64,000 nucleotides of DNA from Epinephelus fuscoguttatus (taxonomy: Eukaryota; Chordata; Actinopteri; Perciformes; Serranidae): NCBI RefSeq assembly GCF_011397635.1, contig NC_064756.1:34090996-34154995 (forward strand), in the 5' to 3' direction. Below the pieces are notes generated by a model. It was not told the origin of the DNA and did not search any database. It saw only the letters and a list, made by a program, of their open reading frames with translations. Made by a program: the position numbers and the translations under genes. Shown piece after piece: positions 23,450-44,857 of this stretch (position 1 is the first letter of the stretch; every line of letters starts with the position of its first letter).

Positions 23450-26400
23450 TCACTGGAGCATGATAGCGGCTGAGACGACTAGAGGCAGCAGGAGGCCAGA
23501 AGACACTCGCCCGCTTCCTGAGGTGAGAGTCGCCCCATACTGGTTCAGGAGCTGCAGGGCCACGCCATTGGTCCAGCCAAAACCCAGCTACAGAAAGGGC
23601 AACACAGCGGTGTATAAGAGATGTTTTCATTTTTATATAACACTTTAGTAAAGCAGCAAAACACAGTGACCTGAGAAAAACAAGTGATTAATTTGTGCTG
23701 ATGGAAGCACATAAGAGTCAAGTCAAAGATAAAAGACAACAAGACCCAACAGGGTAGAAAATGATACAAAAAAAAGATGGATAAAGACAAAGAAGTGAGG
23801 AGGAGTGAGAGTATATGTGTAAATGCAAATGTGTTCAAGTTAAGAAGCAAAAGTGAGGTAGAAAGAATTGACAGGGCTCTGCGTGAAATCAGAAAGACTA
23901 TAAGCACATTAGTTTTACACCATCAACACAAGAAGTACCTGAACTTCATATTCTCCTCCACCACCAGGTTTGCCATCGCCGTTCACATCATACTGTCAGG
24001 AGGAAGAAAATTACACATTCTGAGCCAGCTGTGTTATCACCGTGCAACACAAGCTCTGACACACTGAAACCTAAAGAGACTCACCTTTTCAAACATGGCA
24101 TCATACTTCATGTATGCCAACCAATTTGTCCTGATCCAGCGCTGGGCCAAATCAAATGCTAATTGTTGAGCATCCTCTGAAGGCAGTTTTAATAAACCTG
24201 GAAACACATAAAGACTTAAATCACTAAACAAGCCTAAGAAAGTTTTTTTTAAACATACATGAGGCAGAGAAACATTCAGCAGGGCAGTGATCATACAGAC
24301 CAGGCAACCAAGGACTTTGAAGGGTCACTTTCTTATCATTAATCACACTTGCTTTAGAACAAACTAAGGCAAAAATCCTTCTAAAAAAGCAAGAAGTGAA
24401 GGTTGGTACATTAAGGGCCTAGCAGAGCATCATCAGAGCAGATATCAAGTATCTGCAGATCTCTATGGGTGGTTGGATTTCAAGCAGAATATAAAATATA
24501 ATGACTCTATGTAACCTAAAGCTATCCTGTGGAGTTTTGGACGACTGGTTGCACTTTGGAGATATATATATATTTTTTTTTTACAAGTGGGTCTCCATTT
24601 AGTTTGTACTGTGCACATGCACAAGGACACACATTTGCACACAGATACACACAATGCCTTGGTGAGTAACAATCAACAGATGTAAACACCCTCAAATAAA
24701 CTTGAAGATCAGTTGTTTAACCTGCTTTGTTTCATTTTAAATCCACGTCCTGGAATACAAAGCAAGAGCAAAAAATAAAGCACCACGCTACAGCCACTAT
24801 GCATTCTCACAAATTATTATGCAAAATCAACAGAGCAACATGTTGAACAGTTGGTGCATCATTGGTATGTGTTGATGGTAGATCAATTTATTACCACCTA
24901 CCATCAATGAGTATGTGTTGTAAAGGAGGCCATGCGTTAGGATAGTCCCACTGCTGCCCAGACTCTCTCAGCGATGTTGGAACTCCATTGGGAAATTGGA
25001 GAGCACCACTCCCCTGTACACACAGGAAAACCAGTAACCTTAGAAGCATGCATGGATTAAAGTAGTGCAGTGTGTGTGCTCCATCTGCTGGAGCAAATGA
25101 GCACAGTTCATAAAGCTTGTGACATATAGGTGGGCTTCTGAGTAGAGGGAGGATTAATTGGTTGGAAATGGTGGTGGGGAAATAAATGAGCAACAGTCTC
25201 ATCGTCCTCAACAACTGTCAAGAGGCACTTAGGCAAAACATTCAAAGTCTGCTTAAAATTACATTCAGTTAACCCTTTTTGTAATAAAAAATGTCAACAT
25301 GTCATGGTCAAACAACGTGATGTTACTGGTATTTAAGAGTAAGGACCATACCAGCATCTAACCAGACAGAAGTGACATTTGCAGGTATGTTTACGTGTTT
25401 AATGTGCTGCAGCTGAGCAGCTAATTAGATCTATTGTAACTCACAGAGTGGAGCTGCAGTGGCCAACAGAAGAGGAGACAAGTCATACCAACCAGGAGAA
25501 ATACAGGTTAAAGGGTTCTTTCACACAAATGGCATGAATACACACTTTAAGTTGTCACTGTATTAGGTACATAACAGATCTGCCATATTCAGAATTGTTT
25601 CTAATATTCTTCCCCCCCTATGTATGTAAATAAGGAGGACGAAAACACCTTACAATATAATGTAGTCCAGTACAGCACCTACCGTATCTGTGGCCTCAAT
25701 ATCAAAGGTCGAGTGTGTAGGATTTAGTGGCATCTATTGGCAGAAATGAATGAATTTTTGTAATGTTCATAACTATTTTTTCATAGCTATAATCTTTTTT
25801 TTCACCTTAGAATGAGGCATTTATATCAACATACAGAGCGATCTTCTTCCATGGAGTCCACCATGTTGTTCTACAGTAGCCCAGAATCAACAAACCAAAC
25901 ACTGGCTCTAGATAGAGCCATTCGCTGTTTTGCGTCAGCCACTGTAGTTCTCACAGGCTCGGCTCATGGGAGAAGGTTCAGTACTGCAGACTCTATACTA
26001 GATGCCACTAAATCCTACGCACTGGACCTTTAAGCATAACTTAAAACAAATACAGAAACATTATATACTTCGTAAAGGCAGAAATTGTGGCAGAGCTGTT
26101 GTATTTAATTGCAATGGATTATACATATCTTATCATATTATTAAAGTGGTCACTGAGGGCATTTTCTCATTTAACCCTAATGGCTTCTAGCCACACAGTT
26201 TTGGCTTTAGTTCAGTTCAGTTCAGTTCAAGCTGCTTTATTGGCATGACTGCATTCGAAGCTTTATTTGTCCAGGTTTTGGATGCTCCTTCAATACAACA
26301 GAGGTAAAGGGTAACTGAATCAGTGATTTGGCTGTTTGGGCTTTTTTATTGGAAGTACTACCAACTGCCGATCTGTTACTAAAACCTTAAAAAAAAAAAC

Positions 26401-29400
26401 AACTAAAAAACAGTCCCTGATGACACTGTTGACAGTGTGCACTGTGGATTACAGGGAAACTCATCCTGTAAAAAAAGCTGCTGTTAAAAAAAAAATAAAA
26501 AAAAATCTTTGTTGGATTCACTAAAATTATACACACCTTTGCTGTATTGAAGTACCAGCAGCATTTTTTGAGACCAATATCTCAAAACCTACTCAAGAAA
26601 AACCAACATGCAGTATCTGCATAGCTGGATTCTATTAAAGGTGAATGGGGAAAATATGCATCTTTATTGATTTGGATTAAAAGTTATCCCTTCTTCCACA
26701 TTTATGAATTGAAACCACAATAAAGGCAAGATTGTCCACCGACCTTCAGATACTGTACTGCCTTCTCTCCCATCTCAGGCTGAGAATAGCATTGTGCCCA
26801 AACAGGTGCCAGGTTGGAGAGGTAAAACTCAAAGTGTTTGGTGTGCGTCACTAGGTTGTAGTCAAACCAGGCACCCCTCTCAGCATCCCACAGTGCAGAC
26901 TCTATCGCCTCCAGCCTGCGGGCTGTAGCCTGGTCATACAGTGCAGCTGAGTCACCATCACCTGTCAGGAAACAGCACATCACCGTTATGTAACACCAGT
27001 TAGGAGCTAAAAGCAGTGTGAAGACCAAAGTTAGTTCCAAGGTCAAAGGCTGCTCATGTAGTCACCCAGTATCCTGTGAAATGAAGCAAGAGTCTTCTCA
27101 TTGAGGCACAGAAGAGCATTGAGGTCAGTAGGCAGGATCTGACTGGTACTGGTATCCCCCAGGGTGCCGTTGTTGTGGCCGTCACCGTTTATATACCAGC
27201 GGGATGAGAAGTCCCAGCCAGACTCTGCACCCGCTTTCAGATCCATCCACAGCTTCTCCTTACGGTCTGGGGGCAAGAAAAAAAAACAAAATGAATTCAC
27301 TAGTAGAGCCACAACAGATCAGCATCTAAACTTTGTTATTTATTCATGTATGTGCCATCTGTCAACTGGATGTGGAAAAAGTAAAATATGCAGGCTCTGA
27401 ACAACATTGCTGTTTCAGTTTTGCAACATTTCTCAAAAGCTTTAGAGACAAAAAAATTAAACGTCTCCCCCAAAGAGGAGGAAATAACTTGACTTTGACC
27501 TTGACTATTTGTTAATAAATATAAATATATTCTTGCATAAAATCTTCAGAAATCTGAGCAAACACACTTTGCTGGCAGAAAAATTCAACATTTTAGCAAA
27601 CAACAACAGTGTTTTTCCCTAAAACAGCTTTTCTTGAAATTAATGCTCAGCTTATAAGCCACAATACGCAAAAATGGTTGTGCTTAACATATTAAATATA
27701 CATCAAAACATGGAAATGATCTTTAAATCGAGGGGAATATTTCCCCTTTTCTGTCGAGGAGCACTGATAAACTACAGTACATCCATCCCACAGCATCAGC
27801 CTTTTTTTTTCTCTCTCATGGAATAAAATGACCAGAGCAGGGCTCATGAAGGGGGATTCATTCAACCACCAACAATACAGTATAAACACTATTAATCTGT
27901 TACCATTGGTGAGTCCTTCCGCTAGTTCCAGATCATCTGTGTAGGATTCAGGCCTTAAGAGAACAAAAGACATGGTGAGTGTAGCACAATCAACAATACC
28001 CACATCTTAAATTTGTTTTTATAATTCAATAGATTTCTTTCAAATGTAGCCTACCTGGGCAAGCCCACCTTTACATCATATCGGTTCAGCACATGCTCTG
28101 TCCCATTTAATTTCAAAGTCACAGAGCGGTTCTGCATCCAAAATTGGTACTCCTGCTCCAGTGCTGGCAAAGCTGCTCTAAACCATGAAAGTTTGTACAG
28201 ACAGCAGAGAGCTATGTTTTAATTCAGACTACTTTTCACAGTCCTTAATATCATTACACACAAAAGTTTGGGTGTCACGTTCTAATTAAGTGCGTTAGGG
28301 GAAACAAAACACCGGAGGCGCAGACAGACACGAGCACTGAGGTTTTGATGTTAAATACGCCTTTTTTCTATTCTGGAAGAGACACGAGGCAGCTGAAGAA
28401 TGATAATGCGTCTGGCAGGACATCAGCTCAGGCCTAAATATCACCTGAGGAACTCTTTATCCTTGGTTGCTTGATAGTAGCTCTCCACCATTAGAGTGAG
28501 GAATGGAGGCTGACTGCGCCTTTCATAGTAAATCCGCCCACCATTTGGAATGAAGCCATATCTGTAGGAGAGTGATTGAAAAAATCTTTTATTCCACAAA
28601 TCCTGAATTCCCCCCTGAGAGCTCCATATCCAAGTGTACAACTTGGGTTGCTAAATGACTTATTATTCAAAATGAGCCTGCTGAACAACCTGCAGCGAGC
28701 TGGACTTTGCAAGTGCTATGAAAGATGAAATGTACTTTAAAGCTTACCTGTTGACAAGGTAGAGGAAGTTTTGAATCATCCCACGGGCTGTGGCTGTCAT
28801 TTCTGACAGCAGGAGCCCATTGATGACCCAGTAGGAGTCCCTGTTAGGCACAGAACAGCTCACGTCACTGTCAGCATATGGCACCCAGGTGGGCTCTGAG
28901 CAGAGACCCCTGACTGAGCCTGGCTGTGATCTCTTCTCACTCTGACCTGGTGACACTTTACTCTCAGACAGACAGCTGAGAGACAGGCCTCATCGTTCAC
29001 TCACCAGTAGTAGAGTTCCCTAAAGCGCCCTCCTGGCACAACAACAGGATGTGGGGTGTATATCTGCGAGTAGAGCTTTGGGTGATCTTTAACACCAGCG
29101 TGGATCTGAAGGAGAGATTATTTTTCATTTTAAAAGCTTTGGATTCACATGTACATGGATCCTTTAACCTCACCAGGGCTGCAGCTAACAATTACTTTCA
29201 TTATTTATGAACCTGAATAATTTTTCAATGTGTCATTTGGTCCACAAATAATCAAAATAGTGAATAACATTTGCCTAAAGGTCAATCTGACATATTGAAA
29301 GCTTGTATTGTTCAATAAACAGAACAAAATCTGAAGATATATACATATATACTGTTATACAGTTTTGGCATTTTTACTTTAAATGACCTCAATATTTCCT

Positions 29401-30718
29401 CAGTTACTGAATAGTTGAAATAAAGCAAAATTAGGCAGATTTACTAAGCCACCAATCATTTAAGCTCATCACCTTTCTGCCCAGAAGCTTCCACAGATCG
29501 TGTATCTTTTCAGCCCAGCTGCGTAGTTCTTGGTCTGCTATTCCTCCCAGGAACTTTGGCCTGCATATAAAAATCAACTCATTCCAGCAAAGCACACTTA
29601 AAAAATACAGTTCCATCTGAGCAAGAGTCCTCTAATAACTGGTTCTCACTTTTCATGCCAGTCTGGTGGTGTCCATGACTCAAACTCAGTCCCTGGTTTC
29701 TCAAAGTAAGTATTGAGGAACTCCTGCAGTTTGGCAGGCGGTACAGTGGTGTTTGGCAAGTCATTTGAAAGATTGTAAAACGCAGACAAAACAACATCTA
29801 CAGGAAAAGACACAGTGAGCAACAAAAGCAGTCACATAGTCGACAAAAGAAACCAAAAAAAAGAAGCTGATTTACTGATTTATGACTCACCAGGAGTTTC
29901 CCTCAGTTTCATGTCAACAAAGTACTTGTCATCGTCAAACAGTTTAGCTTCCTGTACCTGATGCAAGATGGGCCCAGTGCAGTATATTTCACTGAAATTG
30001 TTAGGAGTTGTGAATCATTAGACAGGAAAGACATTATGTGTATTACTACAATATACTGACCTCTTGTTACAGAGTCCTGCAAGTAAGTAATAAAACCATA
30101 TCAATAATAAGCAAGTGAGGGCAAAGGTCTGCTAACAACTTAATATGTGCTTAAGGAGATAAACATGAAAAAAACACCGCCACATCCAGGAGTTCAGACG
30201 CAGCAGAAGGCTGATGTTATCCTACAAACATAATGCTGCAGATGAATAAATAGCTCTCGAATGCCAAAATAATTAACATGTTTGCCATTACAGTGCAAAT
30301 TCTTTTTAAAGAAGTCCAGCACACAGTATGCAGGACATGTGATGGAAAAAGATGAGTCATTTGACAAAATGGAGGCATTCCAGTATTTTTGATTGTAAGC
30401 ATTGCAGTAGTTTAAAATTGAACAGATCAATAGTTTTTGGTGGCAAATTCAAACCAAAGGGCAAAGTTTAAAGATTTAGGGTTTGCCATGGACAAATTCT
30501 GGATTAAACTTACCAGTTTTACAGCTATACATTAATCAGTTTTTCCTTTTATAATTAAGAGAAGTGCAGTAACAGGAGACTGGTTCATACAGTCTCCTAT
30601 ACAAACACCTTTTAAAGAAAAACAGTAATTTATCTTACCTGTCACATGACGGTGGAACACCGCTATTTACACAGGCAAAAAGAACCACTGACGAAATGCA
30701 TAACACAAACACATGCAT
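23450..30718 (-). CDS. treh: Trehalase (GH37, alpha,alpha-trehalase), 15 coding exons
   Basis: Hydrolyses trehalose to two glucoses at the intestinal/renal brush-border surface. Coding exons in transcript order: 30639-30718, 29891-29991, 29650-29797, 29473-29560, 29005-29105, 28748-28840, 28445-28561, 28055-28177, 27904-27953, 27066-27266, 26744-26961, 24902-25013, 24085-24197, 23939-23992, 23450-23587. All introns are GT-AG and phases join to 578 residues plus TGA (human about 583). The start gives a signal peptide (MHVFVLCISSVVLFAC). Family signature 1, PGGRFRELYYWDSY, is at residues 163-176 and crosses exons 5/6. ESGWDFSSRW holds the presumed catalytic acid Asp319. Signature 2, QWDYPNAWPP, is at 461-470. 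GGGGEY holds the presumed catalytic base Glu529 (roles by analogy with E. coli Tre37A). The hydrophobic C-terminus ending SAAIMLQ suits a GPI-anchor signal. The gene appears intact. Confidence 0.95.
25706..26029. mobile_element. TTAA-type MITE in treh intron 11
   Basis: The left terminus AGGTCGAGTGTGTAGGATTT with AGTGGCATCTA is matched in reverse complement by the right terminus TAGATGCCACTAAATCCTAC with GCACTGGACCT. Flanks are TCAA (25702-25705, one mismatch) and TTAA (26030-26033). It is 324 bp and non-coding, and is the most complete of four copies in the window. It lies in the 1.7-kb intron between treh exons 11 and 12. Confidence 0.8.
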
Positions 30719-30924
30719 CTTAAGCAATGAACTAAGTGACAACAGGAAACAAGTAAGCCTGTGGTCTGAGAGCTTCCTCCAGGTTAAAGATTATATTAAG
30801 AAATTATGTCTGAACTGAAGAGCAGCAACATACTGACACCTAGCTTTAAAAGAGCGGGTTAACAGCACTCTGCAGTGGCTGCCAATGAAAACAAAAACTT
30901 CAGACACAATAAATTTCAGTGAGC

Positions 30925-30930
30925 TTTATT
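30925..30930 (-). terminator. ddx6: Predicted ddx6 polyadenylation signal (AATAAA)
   Basis: AATAAA on the minus strand about 5.1 kb beyond the ddx6 stop and about 200 bp before the treh start codon. It is chosen because mammalian DDX6 mRNAs have a multi-kilobase 3' UTR and the intervening DNA contains no other gene. Earlier signals could be used as well. Confidence 0.4.
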
Positions 30931-33900
30931 CTCAACAAAACTTTCAATTGTATCCAGTAATATTCAGGACATCTTTTTTTTTTTTAACTTAAGTCCATTG
31001 TAAAATTAGCTTCACTGAAAAAATGAGCCAATTAAATAACAACCAATTTTCCATCAAAATAATAAAAAAAAAATGAACTTAGGCTTTAAAGTCTTCACTT
31101 AAATTTGGACTTTATAAATAAGGTTTACTCCACTTGAACATTCCATTTGGGAAAAAAAAAAAAAAAAAAAATCCAAATCTAAGGGCATCATTTTGAAACG
31201 TTTTTATACCCATTACCATAACTTTGGATCTTTAGATCTTATCCTGTTTCTGTAAAGCCCAAAAGCTTCTCTCTGTTTCATTTTACAGATGCATCAGTTT
31301 TGAAAGAAACGCTAATGGACTCCTTTTCTCATCCTCCTTGATAGATAAGTGATAAGACGGCCAAATTGTACACAAAAGCTGTGTTATCTTAAATGTGCTG
31401 GAACTATCAAGAGAAGATTAACATGTGCATCTGGGCAGCGAAAGCGCTAATTTAAACCTCCCCACAAGTTTAAAAAAAAAAAAAAGGCCTTAAAGAATGA
31501 GACAATTTAGTTACACATACTATCCAATTTAGTCACCCAATCTGGGGCAAGATGCTCTTGTCTCAGTCTTTAAGGTTCTCAAAATGGCAGCCACTGACAG
31601 TAAAGCAGCATTCCATCAAAAGGTAGCAATACACTAAAATTTGAGGGATCGTCAATTTTAGACATGAAAGCATTTGCTGTGGTGATTACTGCCAGTGGAC
31701 TGACAAGAGACAGGCAGCTGCCAAGTGCCTGAACAATTAGATCCCCATTCATTCAACCAATGCTTAATTTGAATATTTTTAACAAATACAGCCCTCCCAC
31801 CCAAACCATAAGCCAAAACAGCCAAATTACACGTGCAAGGATTCAGTGGACAACAATAGAGCTGAGTGAACAGGGATCACAGTCCTAACCAATGAGAAAT
31901 AAAATGGTCATTTTAAACTAATCAACATTGCAACAGGTATATTTTTTAAAAGGAGCTTAAATTAAGTGTGGGATAATACTTCTCATTGATTAGAACAGTT
32001 AAGAGAGCATCTCACCATAACAAAAGGGAACCTCATTTGCAGAAAGGTTTCAGCTGAACAAACAGTTGACCCTAATGCAAAATAAGGCTGTGTTGCATAA
32101 AAATGCAAAAAACTGATACCAAAACCCAAAATATCAAAGCAATAAAGGGCAGAGAAAAAAGCCATAACTCAGCATTCTGAGGTGCCCAAGTTATTTTCTT
32201 AAACAAGCAGTCCGACTAATAGTAATGTTATCCTTCATGCCCATTCCCCCCTCCGTGCCAATTTTTTATTATTATTTTTTCAATGTTCTGCATCACACTT
32301 CCTTTCCATGTGGGCATCATGGGTGTACAAAAAGCAGTGCAGTCACTGTTATTGCCTGAACCCATCTCTCTGTGCGTTAAGTGCAGCCCAACCTGCTCAG
32401 GTTGTTTTTAGTGAGGCAGCTTTTGTTAGCTGGTTTTTAGTAAAGCCAGCTAACTTGCAATGCACAGAGAATGAATTCCTGCTACATGTTAGGTCAGATA
32501 GATCATTTTGATGCATTTGGCCAGCATTCTTTGAAAAGGGGGAAAATAAATCCACAGCTTCCTCCTCAAGATTTGTGAAGCAATGCAGCTGGGCTTAAAG
32601 AGCACACAGATCAACGTAACAGCTAAACCTTCCCCATAACACAAATTCTCTGCCAATTCAGCTGCACTGCAGCAAGTAGTACTACTATGATTATTTTCTC
32701 TTCCAATAACAACACACACTATAACTGGAGATCTTAGAGTGTGCCTCAAGAGTCAGTTTCACAAGTTAAGGCTGGTGACAACAAAGAATTCATTACTCAA
32801 ATGCACAAGCTTAACAAAGCCATCTGTCTAGACTGAACACTTGTTAACACTGGTAGCAGGAGAATAAGGGCAACAATTTAAACAATCTCTGTTTAAGTGC
32901 AGCTTTGAAAAATTGCATTTGCCATCAAATTTGGAGGGGTTAAAAGATAATCAGTGATGAACTCTGCCTCCAAAAACATATCATGCACAAAGGGATGTTT
33001 TGGGTTCTAATAAATTCTGCAATTTCTAAAATTATAAATAAATTCACAGGCCAATATTGCAGAACAAACAAACTGGCAGTTAAGGACACAGTCTCCAGTG
33101 CTAACAAGAGAGATGGGAGGAAAAAGCTTTTCAGTTTGTCGGCCAGCCTTTTGAACTTGTTTAAAACAATCTTAAAATGAAGTTATATACATAAGGTGTA
33201 AGATGCACCACACATGTCGGCTGCACATCTCGTAGACTGAAGTATGGCCATCCATTGGAAGGTGAAGCACAGGACAAAAAAAAAAGGAAAAACAAAAAGC
33301 GTTCCCTACAATTAAACTCCACCAAAACAGGAATCCTCATGACTCATGGTTTTGAGAGGCTGCTTATTCATTTTTAGTGTTCTGATGCTGAAGACAGAGG
33401 AAAGGGTCTGGGTCTTTTTGAAGCACAAGCTCCTTCACAAGCAACTGGACAGTCTGGCTGTCTCTTGGAAAAAAATCCAGCATCTCTGTCCATGGAACAT
33501 CCAAGTTTGTCCTCATTTATCAGCCAGACTCAAGTGCAGCCAAGCCAGCAAAAGATATTTCAGACCAGCCTCCGTCCTTATTATCTCCTTTCCTTGCAAA
33601 CGGATGAGCCAACCAAAAATGAATTCACCTATGTGGTTGGACATTAAATTAGTGTAACAAATTTTCAATTAGGTGAACATGAGTGTGTGGTATGAAGTGA
33701 GCAAGATGACGGATGATGGAGGGTTATTACTTTAGAACGAGTTGAACTGCTTGTTAAGGCACTTGATACAAATTGGTTAAAACTTCTAAAATAACACGTG
33801 GAGAATGGAGGGTGTCATTTAGCGGTCTGTTGGTGCTGGCTTTGTGTCATTGTGGATATGAATCTTCAATGTGCATTGATACATTTTCGACTTGGTCCCG

Positions 33901-34184
33901 TGCTTTCCTCCTGGTGCTTATGTCTTCAGGGTGTGGTGGTGCAGCACAGAGCCCTATTAAAAGGCAAATGAGTTCTTCCGAAACGCGTCCATCAAAATAC
34001 ACATTCCTTATGGTGGCATCCAAAAAAGGAAGACAGACACTGTACATTAAAAAAAAAACAAAAAAAAACTCCAAGACAGATGGGGGATGAAAAAAAGATA
34101 CAAAGGGGAATGGAGGATGGACTGATCTGTCGAGAGAGAAGAGTGACATTAAGTTAGTTACTTGAACGAAGCTTGGTATTTTTT

Positions 34185-34232
34185 TAATTTTTATTTATTT
34201 ATTTATTTTTTATTTATTTATTTTTTTTTTTA
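34185..34232. repeat. (ATTT)n simple repeat
   Basis: TTTTATTTATTTATTTATTT-type run followed by poly(T). On the minus strand it reads AAAT/TAAA, so it supplies AATAAA-like hexamers within the predicted ddx6 3' UTR. Confidence 0.85.
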
Positions 34233-35080
34233 CACATCAGTACCCTCTAACTGCATTCAATTGCTAAGGGTCGTGTGTTCCCTCACAGATTACTTGTAGC
34301 ACACAATCAGTCTAATTATACCCCATTTAGTTTCCACAACTCGAGCAGCCACATTCAAGGTTAACTCTCATTCATATCTTAATAACTTAAGCTTACACAG
34401 TAAATAAGTTTTGAGTTCAGTATTTGGATCTAAAAGACCTTGAAAAATAAGGTGCGACAAATTCCGTGGGCTACACTTGTTTTTTCAATGTATCACATAC
34501 ATAATTTAACCAAGTAGCTGATCAGTCCTGGTATCAGCTGACACCCAATATTAAAGTGACTCAGATCAGGGCCAAAAAAACTTGATGACATCCCAGATTT
34601 TCTTTTGACTTTTACAAAAGAAAACTCTTGAAAATGACAAAGAATATCCCCTCTGCACCTGGTAGCCATTGAGTGTCTGAATCAAGGACACTTCAGGTCA
34701 GACACCTTGTTACATGGGATTTTAACAATCTTTCAAGTTAAAAACTGCAACCTTGTCACAGCACAGTGACAACCGCATTAGAAGGACAGTTTTAGAGTGA
34801 CTGGAGGTATTGCTCATTTTGCTTCATCTTTTGTCATGTTTAAAAAAGGTAAAAGACCTTTCTCATTGGGAACATTTATACTTGGCACGGCAAGAAACGC
34901 ACCATCTAGGTGATGACAGTAATAATGACTAATTTACCTTTGGTTGTGCCAGTGAGTTATACCAATAACCCAGCGTGCCCAACATAGCACAGCACTGGCA
35001 AAGGACAATGTAATGTCTGCCATTAATATGTCTAATTATAAAATCTCTTTTATCCATGCAGTTTTGTGTTAAAATGGTTG

Positions 35081-35088
35081 CACTGGCA
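35081..35088. other. 8-bp target-site duplication, left (CACTGGCA)
   Basis: CACTGGCA immediately left of the hAT-like MITE; an identical copy is at 35875-35882. Confidence 0.85.
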
Positions 35089-35874
35089 TAGGGTTGTGCC
35101 GATTGGCGATCCAATCGCCCATCAGCGATAGAAGGGTTGTTTCACGATGTCTTTTTTTAAATGACGATGCAATCGCGAGGTGTGGGGGGGAGACAGCGCG
35201 TGTGTGGTGCATGCTGACGAGATCGAGGCTGAACGAGGCTGAGTGAGAGGAGACAGAGGGAGGCTGCTTAGTGAGAGAGCGGAGGGTGGGGGGGGGGGGT
35301 CAACGCCTCCCCCGCTCAACACAAGCACACTCGGACGTACTTTAAGCGGAGCGGACTCCGCGAGAAATGTCCGCAGTCATTCGGGCTTTCATAGTCGAGC
35401 GCACTTCCGCGTTGTAGTTTCCTGTAAAAATGTCCGTGAAAAATCCCCGCAATGTGAAAAATACATGCCAAGCAGTCACTGGTGCGCGGAGTGGAGTCCA
35501 TGCGGTCGTAAAATCTGAGCTTTGCGCGTACAGGGCTTGCGGACGTCTGCTTTGAGTCCGCACGGACCTCCGCGGAATCTGCCTGAGTATGTTCAGGCCT
35601 TAACGCGCATGTCACGGAGTGGTGAACAAACCAAACAACACAATGTCAGGAGAAATTGAAAAGATATGCCGTCTACGTAAAGTCAACTTGCTAATTAAGG
35701 AGCCATTACATGTTCAAGAGTTTTATAAAGCTGCTCAAACGCCAAAGAGAGTGAACAAGTGAACATTTCAGCAGCGACGCGTAATGACCCCCCCGCGGGC
35801 GATGACATCGTTCATCTGTGATTTCACTAGATGGCGATAGGACGATAGGATATGGACAAGATCGCCCAACTCTA
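35089..35874. mobile_element. hAT-type non-autonomous transposon (786 bp)
   Basis: The termini are TAGGGTTGTGCCGATTGGCG on the left and GATCGCCCAACTCTA on the right. These are imperfect inverted repeats beginning TAGRGTTG, with a perfect 8-bp CACTGGCA duplication outside, the classical hAT signature. The interior is strikingly CpG-rich (about 35170-35600) against an AT-rich host and contains a poly(G) run near 35288-35299. It encodes no transposase. It lies just 140 bp beyond the ddx6 stop codon. Confidence 0.88.
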
Positions 35875-35882
35875 CACTGGCA
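35875..35882. other. 8-bp target-site duplication, right (CACTGGCA)
   Basis: Identical to 35081-35088; defines the right edge of the hAT-type element. Confidence 0.85.
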
Positions 35883-36013
35883 TTTAAAAAAAAAAAAAAA
35901 AAAAAAGGACAGAAAATGGGAACACAGAAAAGTAGTTTAATCATCCTGGGACTATCCTGAAAGAGTGAATATATGTATATATATTGGCCGTCAATGTCCA
36001 TGTACTCACTGGC

Positions 36014-43674
<7,661 letters not shown>

Positions 43675-44857
43675 ATTTACTCCGCTTATCTTTTCTGTTA
43701 CAATAGCAATAAAACTAAAAGATGGAGTGAGTCCACTCTGCTGGGACCACTCAAAACTTAAGATTGTCCTTCCCTCTTGAGACTTTTGTAATTATCCAAA
43801 TAAAAGTATTTCAAGTATTTTGTCTCAACAATATTGTTCTTTCTGGGACCTCAAGTGTCAAAAACAAATTCCCCTTCTCAATTTTTAGAAGACTTCTAAG
43901 GTTAGATTTTATTAGCAAATTAGGGCTTAAAGCAGATGTAATCTGCCATTGTCATATGGAAAACCACACACTAGGAGGGCTTGACTAGCTTTCAGGTATT
44001 AGGAGACTGTTTAGCTAGCCAGCTTCTTAGCCTGACTGAGCCGCTGCGTCCTTTCTCAGGTTTCTCCAACCCTGAAACATACGAAACACAGTTATTAGAA
44101 ACATCATACTTCACAAAAAAAACAATGATGCTGCGTGGCAGAAGAAAATATCCTATATCTTGAGTGTACGGTGACTTATCGAGTTAATATTTAGTTCATC
44201 AATAACTGTGACAGTACTGCGCTGGCCTAACGTCAAAAGTTAGCCGACACAGCGGTGGCCCGTCATGTTATTTAGTAAACCCTTGCTAACAATGTGGAAA
44301 CGGCGCTGATTTACGGAAAGTCAATCACCGAAATACACGATCAGTCCAGTTATTTCAACTTTGCCAAATTACAAGTCTGGCGGATATATATCTAACCACA
44401 TGACGAACAAGAAGCCTATTCTGTTAAAGCCAACCAACTAGAAGGAAAACAAGCTAACGTTAATGTTACCCTTCAGCTAGCCGACATCCGGCTAACTAGC
44501 ACATGAAGATTTAGCTTCATGCTAATGTTGTGCTGCTCGGTAAGCAACGTTGACATAATTGAGTCAGGATACTTGTAAACCAGTCCGTATGTTATAGCGC
44601 TAGTGCAAATGATACTTGACACCGTTTTCAATTTTAGCTAACAAACAAAACAGGATCTCCACAATCACACAGCTAATATCAGCCAGTTCAGCCGACTCAA
44701 CTGCCGTGCTAGGTGTGCTAGCAAGCTAACAAACTGGCTATCGATGGCGAAATACCATTTACAGTTAACTCATATCGTAAAAGTCCCCACAAAACACTGG
44801 GATATCTGGTAAAGAACTATCCAGAAGAAGAAATAGTTAAGATGTGCATGCATTTAC

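Larger units (their letters stand above)
30905..36013 (-). other. ddx6: Predicted ddx6 3' UTR (about 5.1 kb)
   Basis: AT-rich, mostly unique sequence between the ddx6 stop and the polyadenylation signal near 30925, without any coding exon on either strand. It includes a TGTATATA Pumilio-type motif on the minus strand near 33183, an ATTT-rich block at about 34185-34232, and a complete hAT-type MITE at 35089-35874. That it is transcribed as 3' UTR is inferred from the usual DDX6 structure, not proven by the sequence. Confidence 0.45.

Noticed and set aside
23777-24067. 96-codon plus-strand frame
   Set aside because: It runs antisense across treh exon 14, whose minus-strand translation contains the GGGGEY trehalase motif.
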